Shown here: piece by piece, positions 12,601-24,626 of the stretch
Layout: each line of letters begins with the position of its first letter
Position numbering within the stretch: position 1 is the first letter of the stretch
Origin: Dactylonectria macrodidyma
Lineage: Eukaryota > Ascomycota > Sordariomycetes > Hypocreales > Nectriaceae
Direction: 5' to 3'
NCBI GenBank assembly: GCA_020744425.1
Contig: JAGMUV010000001.1
Span: 5,704,001-5,768,000, forward strand
Length of the DNA stretch: 64,000 bases
The notes under the pieces: model-generated
Database searches by the model: none
The model's input: the letters and a program-made list of their open reading frames with translations, nothing else
Told to the model about the DNA's origin: nothing
Translations under genes and position numbers: made by a program

Positions 12601-13546
12601 AGCCTCGACAATCTTGTCGAAATGTCCGCGGTCATCGCTGTCGTTAGACTTGTAGCGGAAAGCGCGGCAGATGGCGAGCAGACATTGCAAGCCGGCGAGG
12701 ACAGAGCTGGGGGTATTTGTGTTGAGGAGCTCGAGGGTGAAGTCCATAAATCGCGGCCATCGGGCGGGGAAGTCATATTGAAGAATGCGTTGGAGGACGG
12801 GGATGAGTTGCTGGCGAACGAGGCCTTCGGAGGCAGCGAGGATGGGTAGGAGGCGGTCTCGGACGCGCGCCTTTTCGTCTTCGGCGATGAGGGTTGGGGG
12901 TTTCTCGGTAGTGTACGAGTCCGCATTGTACCATGAGCGATTGACGCGGTTCTTTACGTAGATAACGGCTGGAAGAGCAGAGTTAGGTATGCTGGGATGG
13001 CGGCAACTAGGGTCGCGTTGGAGGTGGGGAGGAGAGGACAAGACGTACTGGAAAGGCGAACACTGGCATCCTGCTCGGCTTGGAGGATATCAAGCAGACA
13101 GTCGAGAAAGCCGGCATGTTCCTCAACCTGGACGAGGGCAGACGCTTTGTCAGTATTGGAATCTTTGAGTTGGTTGGAAGCAACGTGGAGGCGGCGCAAG
13201 GGATGTGGGGAGTCGACGAAGTTTGGTAAACAGTCGGATGGGGAGGTGAGACTCAAGAAGCAGGCAAAGACGGGCAGGTAAAGACGGGTATGCCATGACT
13301 CCAGGGCGTGATGAACACGGGGAGGGAGACGGAAGTCGATCGGCGGGAGAGTCGGCGGCAGACACAGAAGGCGGACAGAGAGAAGCGGACGACGGGAGGG
13401 AGAGGCGGGATGGAGGCGGGATGGCATCGGGAGGGCACCGGAAGGTCACAACGCACCTGTTTTAGCTGCAGCTCGGCACGCCTTCTGTTGTCGGCATCGG
13501 GATCCAAGCTGGCAGCTAGCAAGGACCTGACGGCGGCGGGATCCAT
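9609..13546 (-). CDS. NMD5: Importin beta-family karyopherin, importin-7/8 type (Nmd5/Sxm1-like)
   Basis: Nuclear import receptor expected to bind Ran-GTP and carry cargo such as ribosomal proteins, histones or kinases through the nuclear pore. Nine exons (13546-13457, 13127-13049, 12968-12493, 12427-12243, 12180-10997, 10941-10264, 10212-10037, 9976-9853, 9796-9609) keep one frame and give 1,059 residues, close to yeast Nmd5. The N-terminal importin-beta domain is recognisable (AELQLKQVEEHAGFLDCLLD, then VIYVKNRVNRSW and PARWPRFMD). HEAT-type helices run through the middle. A strongly acidic stretch (YDYGDEDEWDDDEANW), typical of importin-7 relatives, lies near residue 915. The last exon is rich in Ala and Gln. 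Introns are 51-71 bp except intron 1 (329 bp), which carries a stop in the retained frame. The choice between Nmd5 and Sxm1 as the best yeast counterpart is not settled. Confidence 0.93.
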
Positions 13547-16500
13547 GGCGATGGGAGGGGGCGGATGTGTTCTCGAGGTCGAGGGGCGACGACGACGAAG
13601 GTGGGAGGTGGGAGAGGCAGGATCTGTTCAAAGTCAGGTTTAGGAGCGGGCGGGCAGCGGATGCGGATGGCGGGGCAGCCAGCAGCAGCAGCGGGAAGCA
13701 GTAGCAAGTGGCAGGCCCAGGGATGAAAAAAGCGAGAGAGGCAGAGAGAGAGACACACACAACAACACAAAGCTCTCACAGTTGCAATAGACGCGGGATC
13801 CGAGACTGGGGTCTTTCTCAGGCTCGCTCACGGGCTAGAATAGTGCTAGGCGCACACACGACACCGCCAGGAGGTAGGGAGGGGGAACTAACAACGGATG
13901 TCAAGTACCAGAGGCCAGGGTCGATGTCATCCAGGCAATCCAAGTTGTTGTCGATTAGTGTGGTAGGCAGTGCTAGGAGAGTGAGTCCGAGAGTCGTCAA
14001 GTCTTTAGGGCGCGAGCCAGAGGTCCAAGTGTCTTTGTTTGTCTCCCCAGCGTCCAGCCCGAAGCACCGTACAGTCGGGTTGTCAGGGTCTAGCGCAGCC
14101 TAAATGTTGGATGTGTGCAAAAGGCCTTGGGAGGCTAGGGAATCCGTCGATGGGGGTTGGATTTTGCTGTGTCGGCTGTGATTGGGACTGAATAGTAGGG
14201 TTGGCAATGGGTTTGTGTGGGACTGATCACTGGTGGGGGAACGCAATCCGTGTCGGTGACGGTGTTGATGCACTCTGCAAGCTGAAGTGCACTGTGGAAC
14301 AGTCTTTGGAGACTCGGCGACAGGGGGGAAGGCGCCGGGCGTTTGACTTGGTGGCTTCTTGCAAATGGAGTACTCAGTATGGCGTTGACACGGCTTGGCT
14401 TGGCTTTTAGTAATAAAGTAGTGAACTTCACTGGCGACAGACAGCGACAACTAAGCATGAAGTGAAGAAGTTGATGATGAGTTGTTTGGTGTCTGTTTGC
14501 ACTGTAAAGGTACGAAGCAGGTACTGTAGATGCGACTTCACGTCTGTCAGGTTCATTCCTAGGAGCCCCCCAGCATCCCTATGAGTGGAAGCAGGAGCAA
14601 TCCCTCCAACGGTACACGGTAGGCCGGCACGGCATGTCCTTCAGTGGGCTCTCGGCCATAGGCGCCAATCCCTTAAGGGGTCTCTAGGGGACTCGAGCGC
14701 CAGCTTCAGGGCGACAGCGCCCCTGCCTAAGTCCCAGCCGAGGGCCACCACCTGAACTTCCTCCTCAAGTACATCCTACCCAACTACCTACCCAAGGACA
14801 ATTTTTTTTTTTTTTTAAGGAGGGGCATTCCCCAGACAGAAATCCCACCCACGTCAAGCGTCATCACAGTGGCCCACACACACACAACGGCAGCAAAAAC
14901 CTAGCGAAACTGTTTGCCACAGGGCTTTGAGCCGCACGATCGGCTAATAGGCGGATAATGCCCCATCTCACGTAAGGAGGAGCTACGAGGGCCTAGTCCG
15001 CAAAGTAGGAAGAAAAAAACACCGACAGCTAAAGGGATAAAAAAAATAAAAAAATTGTGCCGCCCGCGGAACCCAGTGAAATCGCATATCGCAGGGTCCA
15101 GCCGCGCCAGGGTCTCCACCATGCGCCCTCACCGCCTTGGCCACTCGAGGGCTTGGGGTCTAGGCCGTGGAGGAAGGAGGGGGGCTTGGGGAGGAGGGGT
15201 GATGGGTGATAGGTGATAGGTGATGGAGGGGAGCAAATTGTGCACATGAAGGATAACCCTGACATGTTAGCTTCAAGTGGCTGGCGGGAAAATCGAGCAT
15301 GAGAGAGATGATGCATATCGCATGGATTATGGGTGGACAGCCAGACCGTCAGTGCAGGGGTAGGTTTCCAAAGGTCAAGCAGGTCCATTCTGACCTCACA
15401 TAGCATGATGCTATTCAGCATTACCAAGCAAGGGAAGAGGTACATGATCAAGGATGTACGAGTTGATCCATGACTTATGAAAACAAACGCATCATGAGTT
15501 CCTGGCGGATTTGAAAGAGGAAGTGAATGGTACCTACGTTAACGGAGGCTCCTTGTTCGCCTCCCTTGCCGGAATATCACTACCTCGCACCAGAGGAGAC
15601 TCAAGCCCCCCACGTTCTCACCACAGTGGCTGGCAAGCCATCCTGCTTCAACTTAAGTGCAATCTGTACCAATTGTGCAAGCCACGATGCCGCAGCCCCC
15701 GATGAGACCATGCCATCAGTCACAAAAGAAGGCACATATTAGTGGTTGCCTAGGAGCGAGGCAAAGCCATCTCATATCCTCAGGACCTATTATCAGCCCC
15801 GAGCAACCCACCAAAACCGATTACCCTGCTTTTCATGTCTCAGAGCATCCTTCTCCTTACCTCGATTTCTGACTTTTGCTTTCAACGGTACTGTGCCAAT
15901 CCCTAGATCCGCACCTCCTTCCTCGGGCTTGGTGTGACGAATGACTGCCCATCCTCGTTGGCCGCGAGTTGCCCAGACGTAACGCGACAGGGCCGATGTA
16001 GCTCAGCAGCCCCAGCCCATAAATGAATTGTCAGCCTCAGAGGACTCAGAACCGCACAGTGCTCTGTATATGTCCTATAGGGTACATGATCGATCCAGCA
16101 ATTGAGCAATCTGGCATGCCTGCCTGTACTCCCTCGCCTCACGTGGCTGACTAGGATCCAGCCTTCAGTGCGGTATTAGTATCACTCCGTATCAAGTGCA
16201 CGAAGGATGCACTGCGACATTCGTCATGCCGTCATGCCGTCATGTCATATCAAGGCAGCTAAGGCCGTCTAACCCAATGGCAGGTTTTGTCTGCTCACGT
16301 GTATATCTGTGTTGAGATATATGCAAGTCAGTCCTCCAGGAAGCATTGAAGAGCATCAACAATAATTGCCGTGCGGAATCGCTGCAGTCACATGGCGACA
16401 GCCTAAGTACGACAGCCTAATACATTCGTTCCTTCGGCTCTTATCGACAGTGAGATCGGTGCTTATCAGCCTATGATGAGTTGGAGTTACACATCTCATA

Positions 16501-17899
16501 TGCCTTGGTGCCAGACTGATAGCGGTGTCACCACACAACAGTTCGCCTGCGAGGATAGCTACATTCGCTGGGGGTTTTGGCCCTGCTCACCTTATATGAA
16601 GAGACTGGTATCCAGGGGCGACTCCTAGATTAAGTTAGCTTTCCGTGAAACTGAAGCATGTGGGTAGCGCGATCTCAGACTCCCTAATGACTAGACAATA
16701 GGAACGCAGGGAACTCAACCGGCTCAATTGCAACATTAAAAAAAACCTGATCTTGTTCTCCAATGGTCTCAGTTGACGTCAAAACAAACCAATCTAGTCC
16801 TTCCTAGCTTCTTGCCGGTTGGCCGGGTCGCCCCAAGATGCGTCCTAGACCCATCTTCTCACCGAGTCGCAAGCTATCGATGAATGAGAATATTGGATTG
16901 TGGCAAGAGTCAGAGGGAGAGAGGGGATGTGTGTATCAATACTCATCACATATATGTGAAGGTAATTGAGTGGCGATACTCTGGGAATTGCCCAAAATTA
17001 CCGGAATATAGTGGTGTAAGCCACGCTGCTCATTCTCGTTCCCGCGATGATGTGGGATCTTGAATTGGTACTCGATAGCTTTTCGCAATGGCAGCGAATA
17101 ATCCATACTCTCTTCCACTAACCACTTCTCACTAAAGCATACATGATTTCTCATATGTACTACGAATCGTAAAAGACTACTTGCGCATTCACCACTCCAC
17201 ACCATCCATCCCGTTCTTGACGTCCAACTAGCCGTTAGCCAAGCTTTCCGCGTCAAATTGCCCCAGAGTAGCCTTAGGCTCACCCAACTAGACCAGCATG
17301 GGTGCGGCTAAGTACCTCGTAGTTCGATTGCACTACATTGGCCTTTATATCGCCTGTCAACATTCAACGCCTCAGCTCTGTCAATGTCTTAAGGCTTTGA
17401 CCGCCTAGGAGCTGCTTATAACCACATCCTACCACCACAAGAGGCCCAAAGAAGGGGTTGCTGGCGCGGTCGTGCCTGGCTACGCGGATTGGTTGACATG
17501 CCGATCAATGTTAGGATCCCAAGGTCTGCTGCGATGAAACTTTCGTCACCTCCGTAGACACCGCCTCACAGGTTGTAGTCATCAGCGAATCCGCGTCATT
17601 TTGGAAGAGTACTTCTGGCCATCTCACTTTTAAATTAGGCGGTAACGATTTTGGAATAGCGATGCACCTCCGTAGTTTATTCATGAACGAGCTGGACTCA
17701 AGTAGTTCAGAAATGAAGAACGGCATAAAAGTAGAATTTTGTTTAAACATAAGATGATCCAATAAAAAAACCCTCCAAGTGCTGATGAATCAAAACAAAG
17801 CCTCCACACAAGACCGTACACAATCCGTCTAGGAGGGACATGACAAACCAAAGCATCGATCCAGGGTAAATCCGACTGTAGTCAAACAGACAATCATCT
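13547..17899. other. Long intergenic region, no gene recognised
   Basis: About 4.3 kb upstream of the importin gene. The first few hundred bases are GC- and GA-rich and probably form its promoter and leader. The rest has only short frames without domains. There is a 15-T run at 14802-14816. A 79-codon AT-rich minus-strand frame at 17747-17511 (from its first ATG) has no recognisable motif. No tRNA or 5S rRNA pattern was seen. Confidence 0.5.
16223..16248. repeat. Short tandem repeat, GTCATGCC unit
   Basis: Two exact copies of an 8-bp unit are followed by a partial third copy and an overlapping GTCAT. It lies in non-coding DNA. Confidence 0.7.
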
Positions 17900-19478
17900 A
17901 TCCACATACACCCATCATTGACATGTGAAATACAAATAGTCTCAACACACAGATCCCCCGGAAGAGTGTTGTGTCCCGAAAAAAAAAAATCCCAACCGCG
18001 GACGTCGAATCACCAAGGCGGCGGTAACGGAAAGGGGTGTCGTGTTACTAAGGTCGCAGCGGAATCTAGGCCAGCAGTCCTTTGGAGTCACCTCAACCAA
18101 ATCAATCCTTGGGGTTGGTAGTTGACGATCATACTCAAAATAGACATCCAGAAGGGGTAGTTGGTAACCAAGCCACGGGAGTCAAGAGGCGAACACGGAC
18201 GAACAGCCAGGGTGGAAAGACATGGGCAATGCCAAGAACGGCAAGCAGGTAGACCAGTGATTCCAACGGATACAGGTGAGGGAGCATCCGGAATGCCGAT
18301 GAGGTTCTTACCACAGTTTTTATGATTGTCGCACTTTTGCGTGGTATGATTTCTTTCCATGTTTGCGGCTCAACGAAAGTTGAATGCTGCCAAGGCCGGG
18401 AAGCCTCCGGCCGGTGTTCTGCACGAAGCATCGGCGATCCAAAGGTCGGGTGGTAACAACAACAATGCACCGGGACGGTAGTGTTCAATCCTCGGAGGTT
18501 GGTAGTCTCGGTCCAATGGATAGTCAAACCAGGCTGGTAAAATCCGCAAGTGGTAACACAGAGCAGTCCAGAACAAGTGCCATGGTGGATATGTGCATGC
18601 GCCCTAGCTGCTATGAGTGAATACTGCTCAGTCAAGTTCTGCGGTCAGAGAATTCAACAATGTCCTTGGCGAAAGAGTCCATGAGGGGAGATAGGGGTGG
18701 AACGGGAATAGATCCTTTGAGAAAGTTGGCTAATATATACAAGCTCTTGGGACTCACCTTGCTGTCCGGATGCCGGCCGCGTCAAACTATTATGATGTCG
18801 GCGGAACCATCGAATCCTGTTTTGCCAGACAGGGGAAGGGGGAAGAAAGCACTAGATCCAGGACACGAAAACAAAGCTCTCCCTGACGGCGGATCCGGAC
18901 AGCAAGGTCTTATCTGATGACAACGAAAACCACCGCGGGTGCACCGGCTGGTGCATCCTTCTTTTCCCGCCCAGCGCCTTGTCCCAATGTAAAACGTATG
19001 CAGCATGTCTCATCCGAGGTAAATAAAGGTAGTCGATGGAATCCTCATCCAGGGGCGGAGGCCCATCCACAATGCAAAGGTCGTTAAAAATAAAATCCTT
19101 AAAAGGGATGCGTAAAGAGTCCAGTCCGGTTCCAGGTATCATCCCAATCAAAGTTGGTAGCAGTTGAAAAATCCAGGTTATTCGTTTCAAGGGTCCAGGG
19201 GTTTGTGGATGAGGACGGGACACCAAAAAGAGGATACCTCCAGCGGGAAATTCCTGCAAGATGCAAACTTGCAACTCAGGGTGGCACCAGCCAGAGAAAG
19301 AAAACCGGGACCTTATCCGTGGAACAAAAGAGACGGGACGAAAGACGCCGATCCAAGGGAAAAAGCCGTACTCCATTTGACCCGGTCATTATGCAGAAAT
19401 CATCACAAGCTTGCGAGGGCGGGGTAGCCTCATCAAGTTCAAAGGGGGAGGGGACCGGCCTCGGTTCTCCAAAGATGC
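17900..19478. other. Unexplained block with overlapping minus-strand open frames
   Basis: Several minus-strand frames are open here: 19376-18852 (174 codons with ITWIFQLLPTLIGMIPG and an acidic segment), 18635-18135 and 18360-18088. They shift frame relative to each other, and I could not join them with convincing introns. A GTGAGT follows GACAGCAAG on the minus strand near 18760. The words GTTGGTA and TGGTAAC recur at least seven times. It could be a decayed gene, a gene with a structure I missed, or a long 3' region of the RfeG-like gene. Confidence 0.3.
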
Positions 19479-20853
19479 TTATCGGCGGGAGGATCTGTGG
19501 TGTCGGTCGGAGGAATGCCTGTCGCTCTCACGTTCACTACGTCGGCTACTCGTACCACTGGGATTTGTTTGAGTATTTGATGGTGTCGCTGAAGTGCGAG
19601 TGCGGGGGGTTTCATCATACTGTTGTCCCTGGGCTGTGTAGCCCTGTTGTTGTTGAGTGGACTGGCCTGCTGGAGACGCTAAAGAATCAGATCCTGTTCG
19701 CAATGTGGGCGAGATACCGGCATTATACGCACCGCGACCGTAAAAGGGGTCCTGGGGTTGCATCGTAGGGTAGGCCTGGGCAGCCGGAGGAGGAGCCTGG
19801 CTCGTGTACTGGAAGGGAGAAGTGGTGGCAGGATACCCTGGCTGTGTTGCACCTGTGGTGGCATACGTGGCGGCGGTCTGCTGAGCGGCAGCGACGGCAG
19901 CAGCCTGGTTAGCATACGGGTCATTGGCGGCGGGGTATCCTCGTTGTCGGTTGTTGGTCCCCATGGCGGTATAAGGGTCCTGGGCCGACTGGAAGGCCTG
20001 GTTCAACACGGAGCCGCTCTGGGGAGTAGAGCCATATCTGGGATCCGTAGGGGGGGGAGACTGTTGGGTTTGCGGGTAACCGGCATACGCACCACCACTT
20101 GTGGAGGCGTAGGCCTGTTGTTGGTATGCTGCGCCGGCAGCGCCAGTGTATCCGGGAGCGCCTGTGCCTGGGTATCTGGGACCATCAAAACCGGATTCAC
20201 GGGCGTAAGGATCCTGCTGGTACGAGGCTTCGGTAGGGCCGTGGTGTTGACGTGATTGGTGCGTCTCGGAGTAGCGGTATTGCACTACGGGGGAGTTAGA
20301 TGAGTGTCTCGCGGGAACGCCAAGGGCATTTCTCGAGGCATGAATACCTCCAGTGGTATTGCGCGAAGTCTGCGCTCGTCTCTCGCTGTCCCATCTTGCG
20401 GAGTCTGCCTTGAGGTCTTCGATCATGGCCTATGAAGTGGGGCGCCATTAGAACTGGGACCAAAGTCGGAAACGCACAGGCTAATAAAAAACCTTTTCGG
20501 TGCATTTCTTCTTGTATTTTGTGGACTAGGACGAGGACTTACTGTTGTTAGGTTCCTGTAGGCGGTGATGTAGTAGCCCTGGACGACTTGGCCGGTTTGG
20601 GGGTTCTGTTGAGTCCAACTGTGAGCCATTTGATTCCCGCGTCGACAGAGGTGGGAGGGGTGGTGGGACGGTGGGGTGGATGGCAAGGACAGCTTACCTC
20701 GTAGTGACCGGGACGCACGAGGGCATCATTGCCCAGGTATCGACAGATGTCGGCAGAGATGACTTCGCGGTCGATGCCATCGCGAGGCACGAAGTACTCG
20801 TTCTGTCGCCCACCAGCGCCGGTGGGGGGAGGGTTTCGGGATGATCGCGACAT
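19479..20853 (-). CDS. RfeG-like conserved fungal regulatory protein with low-complexity C-terminus
   Basis: Three exons (20853-20698, 20605-20543, 20429-19479) encode 389 residues. The conserved N-terminal block, about 90 residues, reads EYFVPRDGIDREVISADIC, a segment on a Gly-Asn-Asp-Ala core, then a YYITAYRNLTT helix and MIEDLKADSARWD. I associate this block with fungal proteins annotated as transcription factor RfeG. The name is from memory and tentative, and no classical DNA-binding fold is visible. The remainder is disordered: Tyr/Gln/Pro/Gly-rich with repeated DPYA and YP motifs, then a Ser/Arg/His-rich end. Such sequence is common in condensate-forming regulators. The ATG at 20853 is the last before the conserved block; the frame stays open far upstream (see 20854-22356). 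Introns are phase 0 and short. Confidence 0.75.
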
Positions 20854-22356
20854 GGTCTGAGGAGAGCGTGGAGAATGGGAGAGAGCGGTGACCGAGAGAG
20901 GAGAGGGGCAGGAGAGGGAGTGCCGATGGGAGGAGGAGGAAGAAGAGGAGGAGAGGACTGTCTGGAAGTTGACGGAAGAAGAAAGGGGAGCAGGCGACGG
21001 AGAGGGTGAGGGTGGGAGAGAGAGAGAAGGAGAGGTGTCAGAAGAGCAGGCAGCAAGTGAGGAAGAAGGCGGAGGAGGAGGAAGAAAAGGCGATCCTCGG
21101 CGGTGGGTGGTGGGTGGGTCTAGACGCTGACGAGGGGCAAGACGCCTGGAGCGACAGTGGGACAGGGCCTGTCTGCGGCACGCCGTTGGCTGGAGGCGGC
21201 GTCTTGGTGGTTGTGGTGGAGGTGGAGGTGGCGATGACAACGGTGATTGCTGGTGCTGGTGCTGCGAGTGGTGCTGATGTCCTGTAATCGTCGCTGCGGC
21301 TGCTTCTGTGGCTGCTTCTGCTTCTGCCGCTTCTGTCGAACGTCCAAAGAGAGGTTGCGGTTGGAACTGGGTCTGGTAATGGGACTCGTACTGGTACTCT
21401 GGGTTCCCCTCCTGGTACTGGTACAACTGCTGGTGCAGGTGCAGGTGCTGCTGTTGCTGATGGTGCTCCAGATGCGTCTGAGCCTGCGTCTGCATCTGCG
21501 TCTCCTGCGTAAAAGTCGGGCGTCCTGATTCACCCTGACCTGTGTTGCCGTGAGATTGGACACGGGCGTGACCGAAGCCTGCGGAACGGGAGACAGGCAC
21601 GGGCGTGACGGTTGGGCTGCTGGGCTGGCGCAATGATGTGTTCGCTGCTGATGGGGACGCGGAGGGCTGGGCTGGTGCGGCGGCTTGTCCTTCTGCTAGA
21701 CCGAGCCCAACGACCACATGCGGGATCTGCGTTGGGGGGTGGCCGTGGTCCCCCGGCTGGTGGAGGCCTTGACCCTGACCCTGGCCGTGGCGACCTATGA
21801 TGGTGGACCGTCGGACTGGGCTTGCGATGCGGATGGCCTCAGATCCTGGTCCACACAACCCCCCCGACGTGGCTGGCCCTGGACTGGCTAGGCGAGCAAG
21901 ACTGGCAAGACTGGCTTGGCCGCTGGGCCTTGGACTGGCAAGACTTGGTCTTGAGCTGGGCCGTGAGCTGGCTCGTGAGCTGGCTCGTGGTCTTGGACTT
22001 TGACAGGCTGGAGCTGCTCCTTGGCCCTGGGCTGGGCTTCCTCGACCCGTGTCCACCTTGACGCCTGCTGCTTCCCTGTTTCTAGTTTGGGCTTGTTGGG
22101 CTTGAGCCTGGGCGGGGGTTGCGCCTAGAAGACTCGCGCTTTCACCACTCCCGCCGCCCTTCCACCAGCTCGACGTGATTGGCACCGGCGACAATGCCCC
22201 GTCTGCTTTTTCTGCTAACCGGAACCTTGCCTTTGCTGCTGAAGCGTCGTCCACTGCTTTTGATGCCGCCGTCGTGGCGGTTGCGCCGGCTTGTGCCTGT
22301 ACTCGGGCTTGTGCTGCTCGTGACTTCGACTGCCCTGATCTGGTTTCGGTAGGCAA
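20854..22356 (-). other. Stop-free in-frame leader upstream of the RfeG-like start
   Basis: The frame of the RfeG-like protein has no stop from about 22,420 down to its ATG. The only in-frame ATG I see upstream is at 21495, which would add 214 residues. The encoded sequence is extremely biased: Gln/His runs, Ser/Pro-rich segments and Arg-Ala-Ser repeats. It may be a GC-rich 5' leader that is open by composition, or a real disordered N-terminal extension. No conserved domain is visible. Confidence 0.4.
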
Positions 22357-24626
22357 GTCACTACACAGCCTGTTGCGACCTTGAAAGAGGGTGATGATGG
22401 CGGTGATGGCCGGTCAGCCGGGTGAGTGGGAGAGATCTCTCGTACAAAGCACCCGGTTCTAACGGGCTGCGACGGGCTTTGCCGGTCACTTCTGCGTGCG
22501 GTTGTGCTGTGTGGTGTGACGGAAGCAAATGCAACTATCTCTAGTCTGTCTCATTGGGGTATTCTGCTGTGACGTGGTCCCTTTGCTGGGGATGAAGATA
22601 GAAGTATAAGTACGAGATACAAGGTATAGATAGGTGGTCGAAAACGATGATCGCAAAGGCTCAACAGGGCGTTTATTAGAGATTGAAACCACCAGACCCA
22701 AACCGCCGAGCAGTTCAGATCACAGCGTTGTCTGTGCTAAAGTCAAGTCTTCTCATCCATGTATTGTGGATGTGTAGGCAAATGAAGCAACGGAGCCAGA
22801 CTTGACTTGGTGCTGTCTCGTCGCAACAAGGCTGTTCCCTGTACTATCGATGCCCAAGGAGTAGCCTCACTCCCTACTTGTTTCTGTTGGATGATGATGA
22901 TGATGATGATGGTGATGATGAGAGTGATGGTGAGTACGCGCTTCTGTCAGGATTTTCAAGGGGCTAGGCAACACGTGTGCCGTTGTCTCTCCTGGACACT
23001 TGAAGTTACGATGGACCGCTGGCTGGGATGAAGTCGCATTGTACGGAGTACGTGGGCCTCTCTCGCCGAAAAGCTTGACGGATCAGCAATCCAGACGGCA
23101 GCTTCTGGTGGCGATATTTCCAAGATTCGTCGCTGCAATGATAGGCGATGACGATACCTAACTTGGTCAAGACCGCCCGCGTCCTGGAGTCTGCGTCTCG
23201 GAAGGTGTCGTCGTCGTGAGGATATCGCGTCTCGTCTCGGGGAGGCAAAATTATACCTTATTTGCTCTGGGAGAGAAATAAGGAATAAGATAGTGGCGCT
23301 TAGAACGTGTCTATCTCTAAGGAACCACCCTGTGCCGGTGTTTTATATCTAATTCTAGGTATCCGAGACTCTCAACTCGAGTTGGCTTCGCACCGAATCA
23401 CATCTTCGCAACACGTTTGTCGATGGGGTCTGAGCCTCGCCATCTATAGACGCACTCCTTAAAGTCGACTCCATCGCAATCCTTGTCTGCCAGCTGCTTG
23501 TCTCATACGGCCACCGCTCTTGTGTTCTCTTCCGGTTGCACCATCTTATGCCCAGCTGCTGTCGTGGGGAGTTGGGCATCTCTTCTCCATGACGTCCGGC
23601 GTGTATCATGGATGGAAGCGCTGCCAGCTCTTGGGACCCACAATTGACAGGCAACGTGTTTCCACACTGTCGCTCTGTCATGTGCTGCAGGACCTGGGAT
23701 CACCTCAGCTGCACCTAAGGGACCGATAGGCTTTGGCGAGGCTGGGTTGGTTGAGCGCACTTGCGTGGTTGGGTTGGGTAGCAATGCCTGGCACCAAATT
23801 GCCGCCCAATGCAGCGCTACCCGTTGCGCTCCAAATGTTCGATGCCCAAGTCAAAACTAGCCAATCACCGCTTTGCAAGTCGATGAATGTGAAAGACACC
23901 CACGAAAATGAATCCCACATCGCAACAGATGACTGTCAGGTCGTCTGTCTGCCTGGTTGAGGAAGTGCCTTGACTCCATTCACCCCATTCACCTCCTTGC
24001 CGCTGTGTTGCATCCCTCGTTTCGTCGGTCATGGGTGTCTCGCCAGTCAAACCTGTCACAGTATCCCAATCTGCACGGGAATCTGCATTATCCCCTTAAT
24101 GCACGACTAGCTGCATCGCCTCACCTGTTCTGCTACGACGCCAGGGACACTTTCGACATGAACTGCATCGCCACGCGGACGCAAATCCCCGGCTCTGACA
24201 TCCGTCAGGCGCTTGCAATCTTCGAGAGGGCGCGTCAACGGCTGTGCTCTAGCACGTACCACCGTCGGCGAGAAGCATGATGAGGTAGTATCGGGGATGT
24301 CGGCAACTGGCTTCACGTAGCCCATCCTATCATCCGACAAAGGAATTTCACGCAAGGTACGTGTACATCCAAGTACATTGGCTGCTCTTGCTCTTGCGCA
24401 AATAGTCAACTCTCTGAATGAGGGCCACGTACCCTTCTCGTAGCTGCAGTTATGATTCGATCATCTGCGGGCCATCTCCAGTAGTTCGAGAGACGGTGAT
24501 AGATTGCGTAGCCGAGAGCAAGCGAAACTCTCGCGTCCGGTCTGGGGTCCATGATGGGGTCGGATCGTCTCTATGTTGCGTTCGTTCGTGTTTTGTGTCA
24601 TGGTCTATCCCTGAGTTGAGAAGCAG
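22357..24626. other. Intergenic region, no gene recognised
   Basis: It lies between the RfeG-like promoter side and the 3' end of the polymerase eta gene. Open frames are short and featureless. It contains an ATG-unit microsatellite at 22891-22929 and a TACGGAGTA word at 23042. Confidence 0.5.
22891..22929. repeat. Microsatellite, (ATG)n
   Basis: Seven exact ATG units are followed by degenerate GTGATGATGAGAGTGATG copies, in non-coding DNA. Confidence 0.85.

Noticed and set aside
15990..16110. GTAGCTCAGCAG resembling a tRNA A box
   Set aside because: No matching anticodon arm, T-arm or acceptor stem of proper spacing.
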